DNA of 64,000 nt from Actinomycetospora chibensis (lineage in GTDB: Bacteria > Actinomycetota > Actinomycetes > Mycobacteriales > Pseudonocardiaceae): NCBI RefSeq assembly GCF_028737215.1, contig NZ_JAQZAM010000005.1, positions 62,001-126,000 of the forward strand, given 5' to 3'. Below are positions 48,701 to 57,246 of this stretch, in pieces (position 1 is the stretch's first letter; every line of letters begins with the position of its first letter). The notes beneath the pieces are model-generated. The model was not told the origin of the DNA, did not search any database, and was given only the letters and a program-made list of their open reading frames with translations. Both the position numbers and the translations under genes were made by a program.

Positions 48701-48899
48701 GCTCTGGACGGGGCTCGCGGCCCGGATCCTCGACGACCCGGACACCGCCCGCCGAGAGTGGACCGCCGCCCTCGCCCTGGCCGAGCGCGCCGGGTGGAGT
48801 CCGTGGGCCACGGCGGCCCGGCAGTGCCTCGCCGCGCTCACGGACCCGCAGGCACCGCTGCCGCTGGGGCTCGGGCCGGCGGGCCGAGACCGTCCGTAA
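45705..48899 (+). CDS. SARP-like BTAD/AAA ATPase transcriptional regulator
   Basis: A 1064-residue regulator. Residues 1-95 form an OmpR-type winged helix (VGLRLFGGVAVVRDG, DGDALIDEAWGEDLPKNPRATLQVALTRLRAWLG), then a BTAD domain to about residue 235 (DVLAFGRLADAALRSGD, HRDAVETYLEVRRRLRDELDVDPGPGLRSLY). An AAA/STAND ATPase follows with an intact P-loop HGRAGAGKSA (272-281) and Walker B LLALDDAHRAD, and a long TPR-like region rich in Ala. The start is ATG 45705. It stands between the FAH operon and the aminotransferase, transcribed towards the latter 49 bp away, and may control it. Confidence 0.9.
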   Translation: MASVGLRLFGGVAVVRDGVPDPHRSRTLATLLALLALHAGEAVDGDALIDEAWGEDLPKNPRATLQVALTRLRAWLGERAEPWITAGGGLYTLHLGRDAVDVLAFGRLADAALRSGDLAAHEDARAAWRGTPFLGLDSARLTEARRSAEERRRALTVRHAALLLEQRRYGDVVDLLAGEDRLDEELSALLVRALRDGGRHRDAVETYLEVRRRLRDELDVDPGPGLRSLYGSLAGPRESGKRTSAPELVGREALADTILDALHGDGRLIVLHGRAGAGKSAVLRAVVHAARARGARTASSAWGENDAPAAAWHEVIDDLEIRGPVPDRDLGPWVRAQLGRRAEDAPVLLALDDAHRADTASLDVLRALARRGLPAGVVVVVAARAPDTAPHPHWERARAELDGHDAVTTVAVGPLAPDAVAVLVRRRLAALEPGDDLAHAVTRRSGGLALHVTALLDLLGRCAGREEALEAVDRVPQQVRAVIDHQAAQLPAATRRAVEALAVLRPVDLTGLAAVLGRRPLDVADDLEVAVRAGLATGEGDRYVLRHDLDADGLRAGVPPVRAAHLHLARLEGLDDDADAFTVLRHCEGATTLLAPSRLAAAQVEAGVESYRRRAIPEALALFEAAFPAATDRARARLLGHRALCHAAMRGTGEARDGALEDALDDALDAALESGDDELAVLVAVGDEPLGLSVQGDPRRYARLHRLLDRPLAPRLRLDLLVATVREASATARDGAPALVAEARALADASADDDPVAQARVRALEARHLVDGARPVRERLAVAADAHRLALATGDPSLYLEGTELLMTAELANGRTEQAHKLRVELETAAERWFRPRSIWAAQVTGAAMLLAEGDPGADAAAGRAAERGQALGLPAAPFAAGAHLLVQHLLLGTVAELAPLAAHASTRALNTGAWSAAAAYAETCAGHDDRAREHLAEYGRRATNPAMWFSRAAAAMATAAALRLGDATVAAHVREVLPADPDAAVLVGFGGAVLGPATLWTGLAARILDDPDTARREWTAALALAERAGWSPWATAARQCLAALTDPQAPLPLGLGPAGRDRP

Positions 48900-48948
48900 T
48901 CATCCGCAGGGGTGCCCTCGGGGCGGGGTCGGCGGGACAATCCGAACC

Positions 48949-50232
48949 ATGAGCACCCGGTTGTGGCATCCGTTCTCCGACATGGCCGCCGTCGACGGGA
49001 ACGAGTTCATCGTCGACCGCGCCGAGGGCGCGTACGTCTACGACGAGGCGGGACGCGCCTACCTCGACGGCTGCGCGAGCCTCTGGTACTGCAACGTCGG
49101 CCACGGACGGCAGGAGATCGTCGACGCGGCCATGGCGCAGATGTCCAAGCTCGAGGCGTACTCGTGCTTCGCCGACATCGCCAACCGCCCCGCGCTCGAG
49201 CTCGCCGAGCGGCTGGCCGACCTCGCCCCCGTCGAAGACGCCAAGGTGTTCTTCGGCTCGGGCGGCGCGGACGCCATCGACACGGCGGTGAAGCTCGCTC
49301 GCGCCTACTGGCAGGCGCGCGGCGAGCACCAGCGCGTGCACGTCGTCTCCCGCGAGACCGGCTACCACGGCACCCACGGCTACGGGACCTCGATCACCGG
49401 CATCCCGCCGAACCGCGAGGGCTGGGGTGTGCTCGCCGGCGAGAACACCGTCGCGCCCCTGCACGACCTGGACGGCGTGGAGAAGGTGTTCGCCGAGGTC
49501 GGTCCCGAGCGGATCGCGGCGTTCGTGATCGAGCCCGTCACCGGTGCCGGCGGCGTGCACCTGCCCACCGACGGTTACGTCGAGGGCGTCGCCGAGCTGT
49601 GCCGCCGCCACGGTGTCCTGCTGGTCATCGACGCGGTGATCTGCGGTTTCGGACGGCTGGGCACCTGGTTCGGCATCGAGCGCTTCGGCGTCCGACCCGA
49701 CATGATCACCTTCGCGAAGGGCGTCACCAGCGGCTACCTGCCGCTCGGCGGCGTGGTCGTCTCCGGCGAGGTCGCCGCCCCGTGGTGGACGACCCCCGGC
49801 GAGCGCACCCTGCGTCACGGCCCGACCTACTCGGGTCACCCGACCTGTTGCGCGGCGGGCCTCGCGACCCTCGACGTCTACGAGCGCGAGAACCTCATCG
49901 CGCGCGGTGGTGAGCTGGAGACGCCGCTGTTCGAGGCGCTCGCACCGCTCACGTCGCACCCGTACGTCCACGAGGTGCGCGCCGGCTTCGGCTTCCTGGC
50001 CGCGGTCGAGCTGGAGCAGGACGTGCTCGACGGCGTCCCCGACGCCCCGAACGTCCTGCTGCGCGCCGCGCGGAAGAACGGCGTGCTCGTGCGCGGGTTG
50101 GGCAAGGGCGTCGCGGTGTCCCCGCCGCTCATCGCGAACGACGAGGACATCGCCCTGCTCGCCGAGGCGATCCGCGGGGGGCTCGACTCCCTGCCGCTCG
50201 AGGCCCCGGTGCCCGCGGCGCCGGGCGCGTGA
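48949..50232 (+). CDS. Class III PLP-dependent aminotransferase
   Basis: A 427-residue omega-aminotransferase: LWHPFSDMA start, FFGSGGADAIDTAVKLAR, SRETGYHGTHGYG, VIEPVTGAGGVHLP, VIDAVICGFGRLG (the PLP-N1 Asp is present; the usual following Glu is Ala), and the PLP lysine in ITFAKGVTSGYLPLGG. It transaminates an amine or omega-amino acid with a 2-oxoacid or pyruvate. The ATG at 48949 is supported by the standard family start. It precedes an NmrA remnant and pxpA, so linkage to 5-oxoproline or cyclic-amide metabolism is possible but unproven. Confidence 0.92.
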   Translation: MSTRLWHPFSDMAAVDGNEFIVDRAEGAYVYDEAGRAYLDGCASLWYCNVGHGRQEIVDAAMAQMSKLEAYSCFADIANRPALELAERLADLAPVEDAKVFFGSGGADAIDTAVKLARAYWQARGEHQRVHVVSRETGYHGTHGYGTSITGIPPNREGWGVLAGENTVAPLHDLDGVEKVFAEVGPERIAAFVIEPVTGAGGVHLPTDGYVEGVAELCRRHGVLLVIDAVICGFGRLGTWFGIERFGVRPDMITFAKGVTSGYLPLGGVVVSGEVAAPWWTTPGERTLRHGPTYSGHPTCCAAGLATLDVYERENLIARGGELETPLFEALAPLTSHPYVHEVRAGFGFLAAVELEQDVLDGVPDAPNVLLRAARKNGVLVRGLGKGVAVSPPLIANDEDIALLAEAIRGGLDSLPLEAPVPAAPGA

Positions 50233-50441
50233 CCCGAGGAATCCTAGAGCCCGAGCCGGACGACGAGGCGCGGGCGCGTCTCGGGTCGGTCATGCCGGCC
50301 GAGTACGTCGACGCCTTCTTCCGCTTCTTCCGCGGCGGCGAGTACGACGACAGCCGGGTGACGACGATCGTCCCCGACCTCCTCGGGCGCCCGGCGCGCG
50401 CGTTCCGTCAGTGGTCGGAGGTTCACGCCGGCGCGTTCTGA
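50229..50441 (+). pseudogene. C-terminal remnant of an NmrA-like NAD(P)-binding protein
   Basis: A 70-residue ORF that matches only the C-terminal part of NmrA/azoreductase-like SDR proteins (ARLGSVMPAEYVDAFFRFFRGGEYDDSRVT, then LLGRPARAFRQWSEVHAGAF, divided here). The Rossmann half is missing and the preceding DNA is aminotransferase. It overlaps that gene's stop as GTGA, so it would be translated after it. Either a deletion fused a remnant behind the aminotransferase, or the fragment has become a small protein. The clean frame keeps both options open. Confidence 0.6.
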
Positions 50442-50456
50442 GCGGACACTGTGCCC

Positions 50457-51221
50457 ATGCAGACACGCGTCGACCTCAATGCCGACGCCGGGGAGAGCCT
50501 CGGGCGCTGGAAGCTCGGTCACGACGCCGAGCTCATGGGCCACGTGACCTCGGTGAACGTCGCCTGCGGGTACCACGCCAGCGATCCGGTGACGATGCGC
50601 GACTCGGTGCGCACGGCCGTCGCCACCGACACCGCGATCGGCGCTCACCCCGGCCTGCCCGACCTCGTGGGCTTCGGGCGCAGACGGATGGCGCTGCGCC
50701 CCGACGAGGCCGCCCAGCTCGTGCTCTACCAGACCGGTGCGCTGCAGGCGACGGCTCGCGCGGAGGGCGCGGAGGTCGTGCACGTCAAGCCGCACGGCGC
50801 GCTGTACGGCATGGCGCTGACCGACCCCGAGATCACCACCGCGATCACGGAGGCGGTGCTGCGCCTCGATCCCAACCTGATGATCTTCTGGCTGGCCGGG
50901 CCGACGGCCGACCTCGCCCGCTCGCTCGGCGCGACCGTCGCCCGTGAGGGCTTCGCCGACCTCGAGTACACCGACGAGGGGCACATCATCGTCGAGCCCG
51001 AGCCGAAGGCGAAGGACCCCGACGCCGTCGCCCAGCAGGCCGTCGACCTCCTCGAGGGGCACGTGACCTCGACGACGGGCAAGCACCTCGACGTCGAGGT
51101 GGACACGATCTGCCTGCACGGCGACCGCCCCAACGCCGTCGAGATCGTCGAGGCGCTCCGTCGGCGCTTCGACTCCCTGGGCGTGGAGCGCGTACCGGCG
51201 ACTCAGCTGCTGCGGGGCTGA
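50457..51221 (+). CDS. pxpA: 5-oxoprolinase subunit A (LamB/YcsF family)
   Basis: A 254-residue PxpA: VDLNADAGESLGRW at the N-terminus, SVNVACGYHASDP, AIGAHPGLPDLVGFGRR, VVHVKPHGALYGMA and the end TICLHGDRPNAVEIVEAL are all family landmarks. PxpA opens the 5-oxoproline ring together with PxpBC, which phosphorylates it. The ATG at 50457 is preferred over GTG 50451 because it gives better spacing to GAGCGGA and the usual family start. It is convergent with the biotin carboxylase/pxpC/pxpB set, so the subunits are made from two opposing transcripts. Confidence 0.93.
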   Translation: MQTRVDLNADAGESLGRWKLGHDAELMGHVTSVNVACGYHASDPVTMRDSVRTAVATDTAIGAHPGLPDLVGFGRRRMALRPDEAAQLVLYQTGALQATARAEGAEVVHVKPHGALYGMALTDPEITTAITEAVLRLDPNLMIFWLAGPTADLARSLGATVAREGFADLEYTDEGHIIVEPEPKAKDPDAVAQQAVDLLEGHVTSTTGKHLDVEVDTICLHGDRPNAVEIVEALRRRFDSLGVERVPATQLLRG

Positions 51222-51275
51222 TCGAGAAGTCCGCGGGAGCGGAACCTCTCCGAAGCAGCAGTCCTTCGAGGGAAC

Positions 51276-51294
51276 GCTTCGGTTTCCGAAGCAT
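51276..51294. repeat. Second copy of the GCTTCGG..CCGAAGC hairpin
   Basis: GCTTCGGTTTCCGAAGCAT is identical to the centre of the hairpin at 45523-45555. The stem here is shorter (7 bp). It lies 55 bp after the pxpA stop in the gap before the convergent biotin carboxylase gene. Confidence 0.7.
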
Positions 51295-51335
51295 CGTGCG
51301 CCGACGGCTCGACCGACGGGGGCGCAACGTGGGCT

Positions 51336-52688
51336 TCACCCGCGGGGCGAATCCTCGAGCCACGTCTCCAATGTCGTGATGTCGTAGGTGCCGTCGACGA
51401 CCGCCTGCTCGTCGAGCAGGCGCCGGTGCAGGCCGATGGTCGTGGGCAGCCCCTCGACGCGGTACTCGGCGAGTGCGCGGCGGCCGCGGGCCAGAGCCTG
51501 CTCGCGCGTCGGCGCCCAGACCGCGAGCTTCGCGACCAGCGAGTCGTAGAACGGCGGGACGACGTCTCCCGCCATGAGGGCCGTGTCGACGCGGACGCCG
51601 GGCCCGCCGGGCAGCTCGAGGCCCGTCACCTCGCCCGGCGAGGGCAGGAAGTCCTGGTCGGGGTCCTCGGCGTTGACGCGGAACTCGATCGCCGCGCCCC
51701 GGCGGACGACGTCGTCCTGGGCCACCGACAGCGGCTCGCCGCCGGCGATGCGCAGCTGCTCGGCGACGAGATCGAGACCGGTGATCCACTCGGTGATCGG
51801 GTGCTCGACCTGGATGCGCGTGTTCATCTCGATGAAGAAGAACTCGTCTCCTTCGACGAGGAACTCCACCGTGCCCGCGCCGACGTAGCCGACCTGCGAC
51901 GACAGTCGCACGGCCGCGTCGCACAACGCCGACCGCAGCTCGGACGAGAGCCCGGGCGCCGGCGCCTCCTCCAGGATCTTCTGCCGACGGCGCTGCAGTG
52001 AACACTCCCGCTCGAAGCAGTGCACGACGCTGCCGTGGGTGTCGGCGAGCACCTGCACCTCGACGTGCCGCGGGCCCTGCAGCGCGCGCTCGAGGTACAC
52101 CGCGCCGGACCCGAACGCCGAGGACGCCTCGCGCTGGGCCTCGACCACCACGGTCCGTAGCTCGTCGGCCGACGCGGCCGGCCGGATGCCCCGCCCCCCG
52201 CCACCGGCCGAGGCCTTGACGAGCACCGGGTAGCCGACCTCCTCGGCCGCCGCGACGGCGTCGTCGGCCGACGAGACCTCGTCGCTGCCCGGCACCACGG
52301 GCACGTCCGCCGAGCGCGCCACCGCCCGTGCCGCCGCCTTGTCCCCCATCGTCGCGATCACCGACGACGGCGGGCCGACGAACGTCAGCCCCGCCTCCTC
52401 GACCGCTGCCGCGAACGAGGGCCGTTCGGAGAGGAAGCCGTAACCGGGGTGCACCGCGTCGACCCCGGCCGAGCGCGCCGCCTCGAGTACCGCGTCGGCG
52501 TTCAGATAGCTCTTCGACGCCGACGACTTGCCGATGTGCACCGCGTCGTCGGCGTGGCGGACGTGCGCGGCGGACGCGTCGGCGTCGGAGTACACGGCGA
52601 CCGACCGGATGCCCAGCTCCCGGCACGCCCGCACGACCCGCAGCGCGATCTCGCCGCGGTTGGCGACCAGGACCGATTCGAGCGTCAC
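51336..52688 (-). CDS. Biotin carboxylase (AccC-like)
   Basis: A 450-residue ATP-grasp biotin carboxylase: VLVANRGEIALRVVRACRELGI, GYGFLSERPSF, FVGPPSSVIATMGDK, GGGGRGIRPA (glycine loop), RHVEVQVLADTHGSVVHCFERECSLQRRRQKILEEAPA, FFIEMNTRIQVEHPITE and the late EFRVNAEDP. It carboxylates biotin on the carrier encoded directly upstream, overlapping by GTGA (start GTG 52688). Such AccC/AccB pairs commonly sit with pxpABC; the carboxyl acceptor is unclear since PxpC only resembles carboxyltransferases. A housekeeping AccA3-type fusion is expected elsewhere. Confidence 0.94.
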   Translation of the reverse strand: MTLESVLVANRGEIALRVVRACRELGIRSVAVYSDADASAAHVRHADDAVHIGKSSASKSYLNADAVLEAARSAGVDAVHPGYGFLSERPSFAAAVEEAGLTFVGPPSSVIATMGDKAAARAVARSADVPVVPGSDEVSSADDAVAAAEEVGYPVLVKASAGGGGRGIRPAASADELRTVVVEAQREASSAFGSGAVYLERALQGPRHVEVQVLADTHGSVVHCFERECSLQRRRQKILEEAPAPGLSSELRSALCDAAVRLSSQVGYVGAGTVEFLVEGDEFFFIEMNTRIQVEHPITEWITGLDLVAEQLRIAGGEPLSVAQDDVVRRGAAIEFRVNAEDPDQDFLPSPGEVTGLELPGGPGVRVDTALMAGDVVPPFYDSLVAKLAVWAPTREQALARGRRALAEYRVEGLPTTIGLHRRLLDEQAVVDGTYDITTLETWLEDSPRG

Positions 52689-52927
52689 GTCTCCAGCTCG
52701 ACGAGGTCCTGGCCGATGGTCACCTCGTCCTCGTTCTCGACGAGGAACTTCGACACGGTGCCCGCGGCGTCGGCCTTCACCTCGTGGAAGGTCTTCATGA
52801 CCTCGACGAGACCCACCGTGTCGCCCTCGGCGACGGACGCCCCCTCCGTGACGTAGGGGTCCGCGTCGGGCGAGGGCCGGTGGTAGAAGACGCCGGGCGT
52901 GCGGGACGTGATGGTGTGGCTGCCCAC
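52685..52927 (-). CDS. Short biotin carboxyl carrier protein
   Basis: An 80-residue biotinyl-lipoyl domain protein from GTG 52927, preceded by AAGGAGG. The biotinylation lysine lies in VEVMKTFHEV; this replaces the more usual EAMKM, as in several PxpABC-linked carriers. TPGVFYHRPSPDADPYV and the final VTIGQDLVELE are the flanking strands. It lacks the Pro/Ala-rich N-terminal extension of housekeeping AccB. Encoded between pxpC and the biotin carboxylase, with which it overlaps by four bases. Confidence 0.9.
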   Translation of the reverse strand: MGSHTITSRTPGVFYHRPSPDADPYVTEGASVAEGDTVGLVEVMKTFHEVKADAAGTVSKFLVENEDEVTIGQDLVELET

Positions 52928-52950
52928 GGACGTGCCTCCTTGAGGATCGG

Positions 52951-53919
52951 TCAGGCGAGCGCGGAACGGATGCGGTCGAGCGCGCCGAGGCGGTCCTTCC
53001 GGACCTCCAGCGCGCCGTCGAGGTCGACGGGCACGAAGCGCGTCCTGTCGCCGGTCTTGGTCTGGGCCAGCCGGTCGCGGTCGACGCTCACGACGGTGCC
53101 GAGCGTCGCGTAGCCGCCCCCGGTGACCGCGTCCTGCAGCAGCACGATCGGCTCGACACCGCCGGGGACCTGGACCGATCCGACCGGGTAGCCGCAGTCG
53201 GTGACGTTGGCGGGGTCGCTGCCGGCGCCGAAGGGCTGCTCGCGGGGCACGAACTCCAGCTCGGCACCCCGGAAGCGGTAGCCGACCCGGTTGGCGTCCG
53301 GGGTCACCTTCCACTCGGTGTCGGTGAACCGCGCGAGGCTGTCCTCGGTGAGCCGGTAGCTGTGCAGGCCGACGAGCAGGTGCACCTCGGCGGTCGAGGG
53401 GTGCACCGGCACGTCCGAGGCGTCCACGCGGCGGCCCGCACGGGGATCCCGCGCGTCCGAGCCGATCGCCAGCTCGTCGCCGGCCCGCAGCGCGCGTCCC
53501 TCGAAGCCGCCGATCCCGACGAGCGTGTAGGTCGAGCGGCTGCCGTAGTAGAGCGGCACGTCGATACCGCCGGCGACGGCGATGTAGGGACGCGCCCCGC
53601 CGCGGAGCTGGCCGAACGACAGCACCGAGCCCGACGACACCGCCACGGACTCCCAGAGGGGGATCTCCGCGCCGTCGACGAACGCGGGGATGTCCGCGCC
53701 GGTCACGGCGATGACGGTGTCCTCGGTGAACTCCAGGGTCGGGCCGAGGTAGACCGCCTCGAGCCCCGCGGCGCCCGGCTCGTTGCCGACCAGGGCGTTG
53801 CCGACGTGGTAGGCGAACGAGTCCAGCGCGCCCGAGGGCGGGAAGCCGATGCTGTAGTAGCCGAGCCGCCCGGTGTCCTGGACCGTCGTCTCCAGGCCCG
53901 GGTCCTGACAGATGATCAT
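52951..53919 (-). CDS. pxpC: 5-oxoprolinase subunit C (KipA family)
   Basis: A 322-residue biotin-dependent-carboxyltransferase-fold protein: LETTVQDTGRLGYYSIGFPPSGALDSFAYHVGNALVGN is the signature start (residues 9-46), then IAVTGADIPAFVDG, LRGGARPYIAVAGGIDVP, and YGSRSTYTLVGIGGFEGRAL. With PxpB it forms the ATP-dependent kinase part of 5-oxoprolinase. It precedes the biotin carrier by 23 bp on the same strand. Its homology to urea-amidolyase domains explains why carboxylase genes are neighbours, though biotin dependence is doubtful. Confidence 0.94.
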   Translation of the reverse strand: MIICQDPGLETTVQDTGRLGYYSIGFPPSGALDSFAYHVGNALVGNEPGAAGLEAVYLGPTLEFTEDTVIAVTGADIPAFVDGAEIPLWESVAVSSGSVLSFGQLRGGARPYIAVAGGIDVPLYYGSRSTYTLVGIGGFEGRALRAGDELAIGSDARDPRAGRRVDASDVPVHPSTAEVHLLVGLHSYRLTEDSLARFTDTEWKVTPDANRVGYRFRGAELEFVPREQPFGAGSDPANVTDCGYPVGSVQVPGGVEPIVLLQDAVTGGGYATLGTVVSVDRDRLAQTKTGDRTRFVPVDLDGALEVRKDRLGALDRIRSALA

Positions 53920-53956
53920 TGGTCCGGCTCCGCTCCGCTTCGCCGTCCGTGAATGC

Positions 53957-54865
53957 TCACCCGTACAGCACCTCCTTCATCGCGGCGTTGGTGCCGTCGG
54001 GATCGGCGAGGAACCGGCTCGGCGAGAACTCGAGCTCCTTGAACGAGTACCGCCAGGTGCCCGCGTCGACCTGCGCGCGCACGTCGTCGTACTCCCCGCG
54101 GTCGACGCGCCGGTAGTTGATCACGTCGCCGTGCTTGAAGAACACCACCGAGTTGTTCTCCGCGAAGTCCGGGAGGCGCTGCTCGCCGTCGAAGATCGGC
54201 GCGGGCGCCGAGCCGAAGAGCTGGTAGCCGCCCGCGCCCTTCACCGGGTAGATCACCGCGAACGCGCCGCCGAAGCCGAACGCCCGCTCCGGGGTCTCGG
54301 TGCGCGGGCGGACGTACTTGGGCACCTCGACCTGCCGCTCGCGGGGCACCAGCTGGAAGCACCAGGGCAGCCCGGGCACGAAGCCCATCATCGTCACCAG
54401 GTACGGCGACGCGGCGAGCGCGTCGATGAAGTCCTCGGTCGAGCTGTAGCCGTTGATCCGGGCCCCGTAGTCGAGGTCGGTGCCGTTCGGGTCCTGGTGG
54501 CGGTCGCGGAACTTCATGAGGACCTCGTGGGTCCACGGGTCGTTCAGCATGATCGGCACGTCGACGATGCGGGTCGCGACCGTGAGGTCGTCGGACAGCG
54601 AGCCGACCTCGCCCTCGATGCGCTGCAGCTCCCGCACGAGGTCGCGCGGGTGCAGCCGGTCCGGGTCGACGCGGACCATGTACGACGCGTTCGACGGCGC
54701 GATCTCCTCGACGCCCGGGATGGCCTCCTCGGCCAGGCGCCGCGTGATCGCCAGCGACGTGAAGTGCACCGGCAGGCTCATCGCCGCCGAGAGCTCGACG
54801 TAGACGAACTCGTCGCCTCCGTAGTCGTACCGCGTCTCGGTGTCGGTCTCCGTGCCGGCGCTCAT
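53957..54865 (-). CDS. pxpB: 5-oxoprolinase subunit B (KipI family)
   Basis: A 302-residue PxpB/KipI: PSNASYMVRVDPDRLHPRDLV, IVDVPIMLNDPWTHEVL, and the strong C-terminal signature MMGFVPGLPWCFQL with GGAFAVIYPVKGAGGYQLFG (residues about 175-235). It is longer than E. coli PxpB (218) because of an N-terminal segment and the C-terminal YDDVRAQVDAGTWRYSFKELEF region. The ATG at 54865 overlaps the stop of the molybdopterin dehydrogenase subunit (ATGA), so the two are translationally coupled. Confidence 0.92.
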   Translation of the reverse strand: MSAGTETDTETRYDYGGDEFVYVELSAAMSLPVHFTSLAITRRLAEEAIPGVEEIAPSNASYMVRVDPDRLHPRDLVRELQRIEGEVGSLSDDLTVATRIVDVPIMLNDPWTHEVLMKFRDRHQDPNGTDLDYGARINGYSSTEDFIDALAASPYLVTMMGFVPGLPWCFQLVPRERQVEVPKYVRPRTETPERAFGFGGAFAVIYPVKGAGGYQLFGSAPAPIFDGEQRLPDFAENNSVVFFKHGDVINYRRVDRGEYDDVRAQVDAGTWRYSFKELEFSPSRFLADPDGTNAAMKEVLYG

Positions 54866-57246
54866 GGGGTCACCTTGGCGGCCCCGTCGAGGGCGCGCCA
54901 GACCCGCTGCGGGGTCAACGGCATGTCGAGGTGCGTGACGCCGCGGGCGGCGAGCGCGTCGATCGCCGCGTTCACCACGGCGGGCGACGAGCCGATCGCC
55001 CCGGACTCCCCGATCCCCTTGGCGCCCAGCGGATTGGTGGGCGACAGGGTCACGGTCTGGTCCAGGTCGAACGAGGGCAGGTCGCTCGCGGCGGGCACGG
55101 CGTAGTCGGCGAGCGTCGCGGACGTCGGCTGGCCGTCCTCGTCGAACGTGGCGTGCTCGTAGAGCGCCTGCGCGATGCCCTGGGCGATCCCGCCGTGCAG
55201 CTGCCCGTCGACGATCTGCGGGTTGACGATCCGCCCGCAGTCGTCGACCGCGACGAAGCGCCGCACGGTGGTCATCCCGGTCTCGGTGTCGACCTCGACC
55301 ACGCAGATGTGCGTGCCGAACGGCCACGTGAAGTTCGGGGGGTCGAAGTGGTAGTCGGCGGTGAGGTTGGGCTCCATGCCCTCGGGCAGGTCGTTGGCCA
55401 GCGACGCCGCGCCGGCGATCTCCTGGATCGTGATCGACGGCCCGGAGGTGCCGGCCACGGAGAACGTGCCGTCGACGAACTGCAGATCCGACTCGGCGGC
55501 CTCGAGCAGGTGCGCGGCGATCAGCCGGGCCTTGGCCACCACCTTCTCGGCCGCCCCGTACACCGCCGTCCCCCCGACGGCGAGGCTGCGCGAGCCGTAG
55601 GTGTCGCGCCCGAACGGCGCGACCATCGTGTCGCCGTGGAACACCTCGACGTCGGCGGGATCGATACCGAGGCTGTCGGCGGTGATCTGGGCCCAGGCCG
55701 TCTCGTGGCCCTGCCCGTGCGGGCTCGTGCCCGTGACGACCTCGGCACGGCCGGCGGTGGTCATCCGCACCGTCGCCGCCTCCCATCCGCCGCTCTGCAG
55801 CCGGACCCCGGCGGCGACCTTCGAGGGTGAGAGGCCGCCGGACTCGGTGAAGTTGCCGATGCCGATGCCGAGCTCGACGGTGTCGCCGGCGGCCCGGCGC
55901 CGCGCCTGCTCGGCGCGCAGACCGTCGTAGTCCACGAGCTCGAGGGCGCGACGCATACAGGTCTCGTAGTCTCCGGAGTCGTACTGGACGCCCGAGGGCA
56001 CCGTGCGGGGCTCGGAGAACGGCGGGTGGAGGTTGCGCAGCCGCAGCTCCGCCGGGTCCATCTCGAGGGCGCGGGCGAGGTCGTCGAGGATCCGCTCGTG
56101 CGCGTACGCCGCCTCGGAGCGCCCGGCGCCGCGGTAGGCGTCGGTGGGCGTGAGGTTGGTGAACACGCCCCGGCACGAGAAGTCGTAGGCCCCGAAGTCG
56201 TAGAGCCCGCAGTAGGTGAACGCCCCGAAGACGGCGATGCCCGGGGTCAGCAGCTGCAGGTAGGCGCCCATGTCCGCGACGAGGCGGATCCGCATGCCGA
56301 GGATCTTCCCGTCGCGCGTGGCGCCGATCGTCATGTACTGGACCTGCCCACGACCGTGCGTGGTCGCGACGTGGTGCTCCGAGCGGGTCTCGGTCCACTT
56401 CACCGGCCGCTTGAGCCGCCGCGCCAGGACCAGCGCCAGGGCCTCCTCGGCGTACACGTTGAGCTTGGCGCCGAAGCCGCCGCCGACGTCCGGGGCGACG
56501 ACGCGCAGCTTGGTGTCGGAGATGCCGCAGATCGCGGCGAGGATGTCGCGCACGAAGTGCGGCACCTGCGTCGAGGTGTGGAGGGTGAAGCCGCCGCCGA
56601 CGGCGTCGGGCGTGACGACCACGGCGCGCGTCTCCATCGGCGAGGGGATCACGCGCTGCTGCACGTAGCGGCCCTCGACGACCACGTCGGCCTCGGCGAA
56701 CGCCGCGTCGACGTCCCCGACCGCGAGCGGCCAGGTGTAGCAGTGGTTCGTGCCGAACTCCTCGTGCACGAGCGGCGCACCGGGCGCGAGCGCGGCCTCC
56801 AGGTCGACCGCGGCGGGCAGCTCGTCGTAGTCCACGATCACCAGCTCCGCGGCGTCCCGCGCCGTCGCCGCGTCGCCCGCGACGACGACCGCCACGGCGT
56901 CCCCGACGTGGTTGACCTCGGCGTGGGCCAACGGGCGATGGTCGGGCACGAGGATGTCCTCGGTGACCGGCCACCCGGTCGGGATGCCGGCCACGAAGTC
57001 GTCGGAAAGATCCGGGCCGGTGAGGACGGCGACGACTCCCGGGTGCTCCCGCGCCGCGGCCGTGTCGACAGCGGTGATCCGGGCGTGCGCGACGGGGCTG
57101 CGCACCAGGGCGAGGTGCACCGCGCCGAGCGGGGCGATGTCGTCGGTCCAGGTGCCGCGGCCGGTGAGCAGCGCCGCATCCTCGCGACGCGGGAGGCTCT
57201 GGCCGACGTGGGTGGTGCGCCGGGCGGGTGGGGCGGTGTCGGTCAC
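54862..57246 (-). CDS. Molybdenum hydroxylase large subunit (form II CoxL-like)
   Basis: A 794-residue xanthine dehydrogenase-family molybdopterin-binding subunit from GTG 57246. The active-site loop [13 protein letters not shown] (residues about 369-381) is the form II signature rather than the CO-oxidising [36 protein letters not shown] (Moco binding) and GIGESGAIG, with the catalytic Glu, are intact. The usual FeS (CoxS) and FAD (CoxM) subunit genes are not adjacent in the window. It is coupled to pxpB, suggesting that it hydroxylates an N-heterocyclic compound that leads to 5-oxoproline or a related lactam (inference). Confidence 0.9.
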   Translation of the reverse strand: MTDTAPPARRTTHVGQSLPRREDAALLTGRGTWTDDIAPLGAVHLALVRSPVAHARITAVDTAAAREHPGVVAVLTGPDLSDDFVAGIPTGWPVTEDILVPDHRPLAHAEVNHVGDAVAVVVAGDAATARDAAELVIVDYDELPAAVDLEAALAPGAPLVHEEFGTNHCYTWPLAVGDVDAAFAEADVVVEGRYVQQRVIPSPMETRAVVVTPDAVGGGFTLHTSTQVPHFVRDILAAICGISDTKLRVVAPDVGGGFGAKLNVYAEEALALVLARRLKRPVKWTETRSEHHVATTHGRGQVQYMTIGATRDGKILGMRIRLVADMGAYLQLLTPGIAVFGAFTYCGLYDFGAYDFSCRGVFTNLTPTDAYRGAGRSEAAYAHERILDDLARALEMDPAELRLRNLHPPFSEPRTVPSGVQYDSGDYETCMRRALELVDYDGLRAEQARRRAAGDTVELGIGIGNFTESGGLSPSKVAAGVRLQSGGWEAATVRMTTAGRAEVVTGTSPHGQGHETAWAQITADSLGIDPADVEVFHGDTMVAPFGRDTYGSRSLAVGGTAVYGAAEKVVAKARLIAAHLLEAAESDLQFVDGTFSVAGTSGPSITIQEIAGAASLANDLPEGMEPNLTADYHFDPPNFTWPFGTHICVVEVDTETGMTTVRRFVAVDDCGRIVNPQIVDGQLHGGIAQGIAQALYEHATFDEDGQPTSATLADYAVPAASDLPSFDLDQTVTLSPTNPLGAKGIGESGAIGSSPAVVNAAIDALAARGVTHLDMPLTPQRVWRALDGAAKVTP

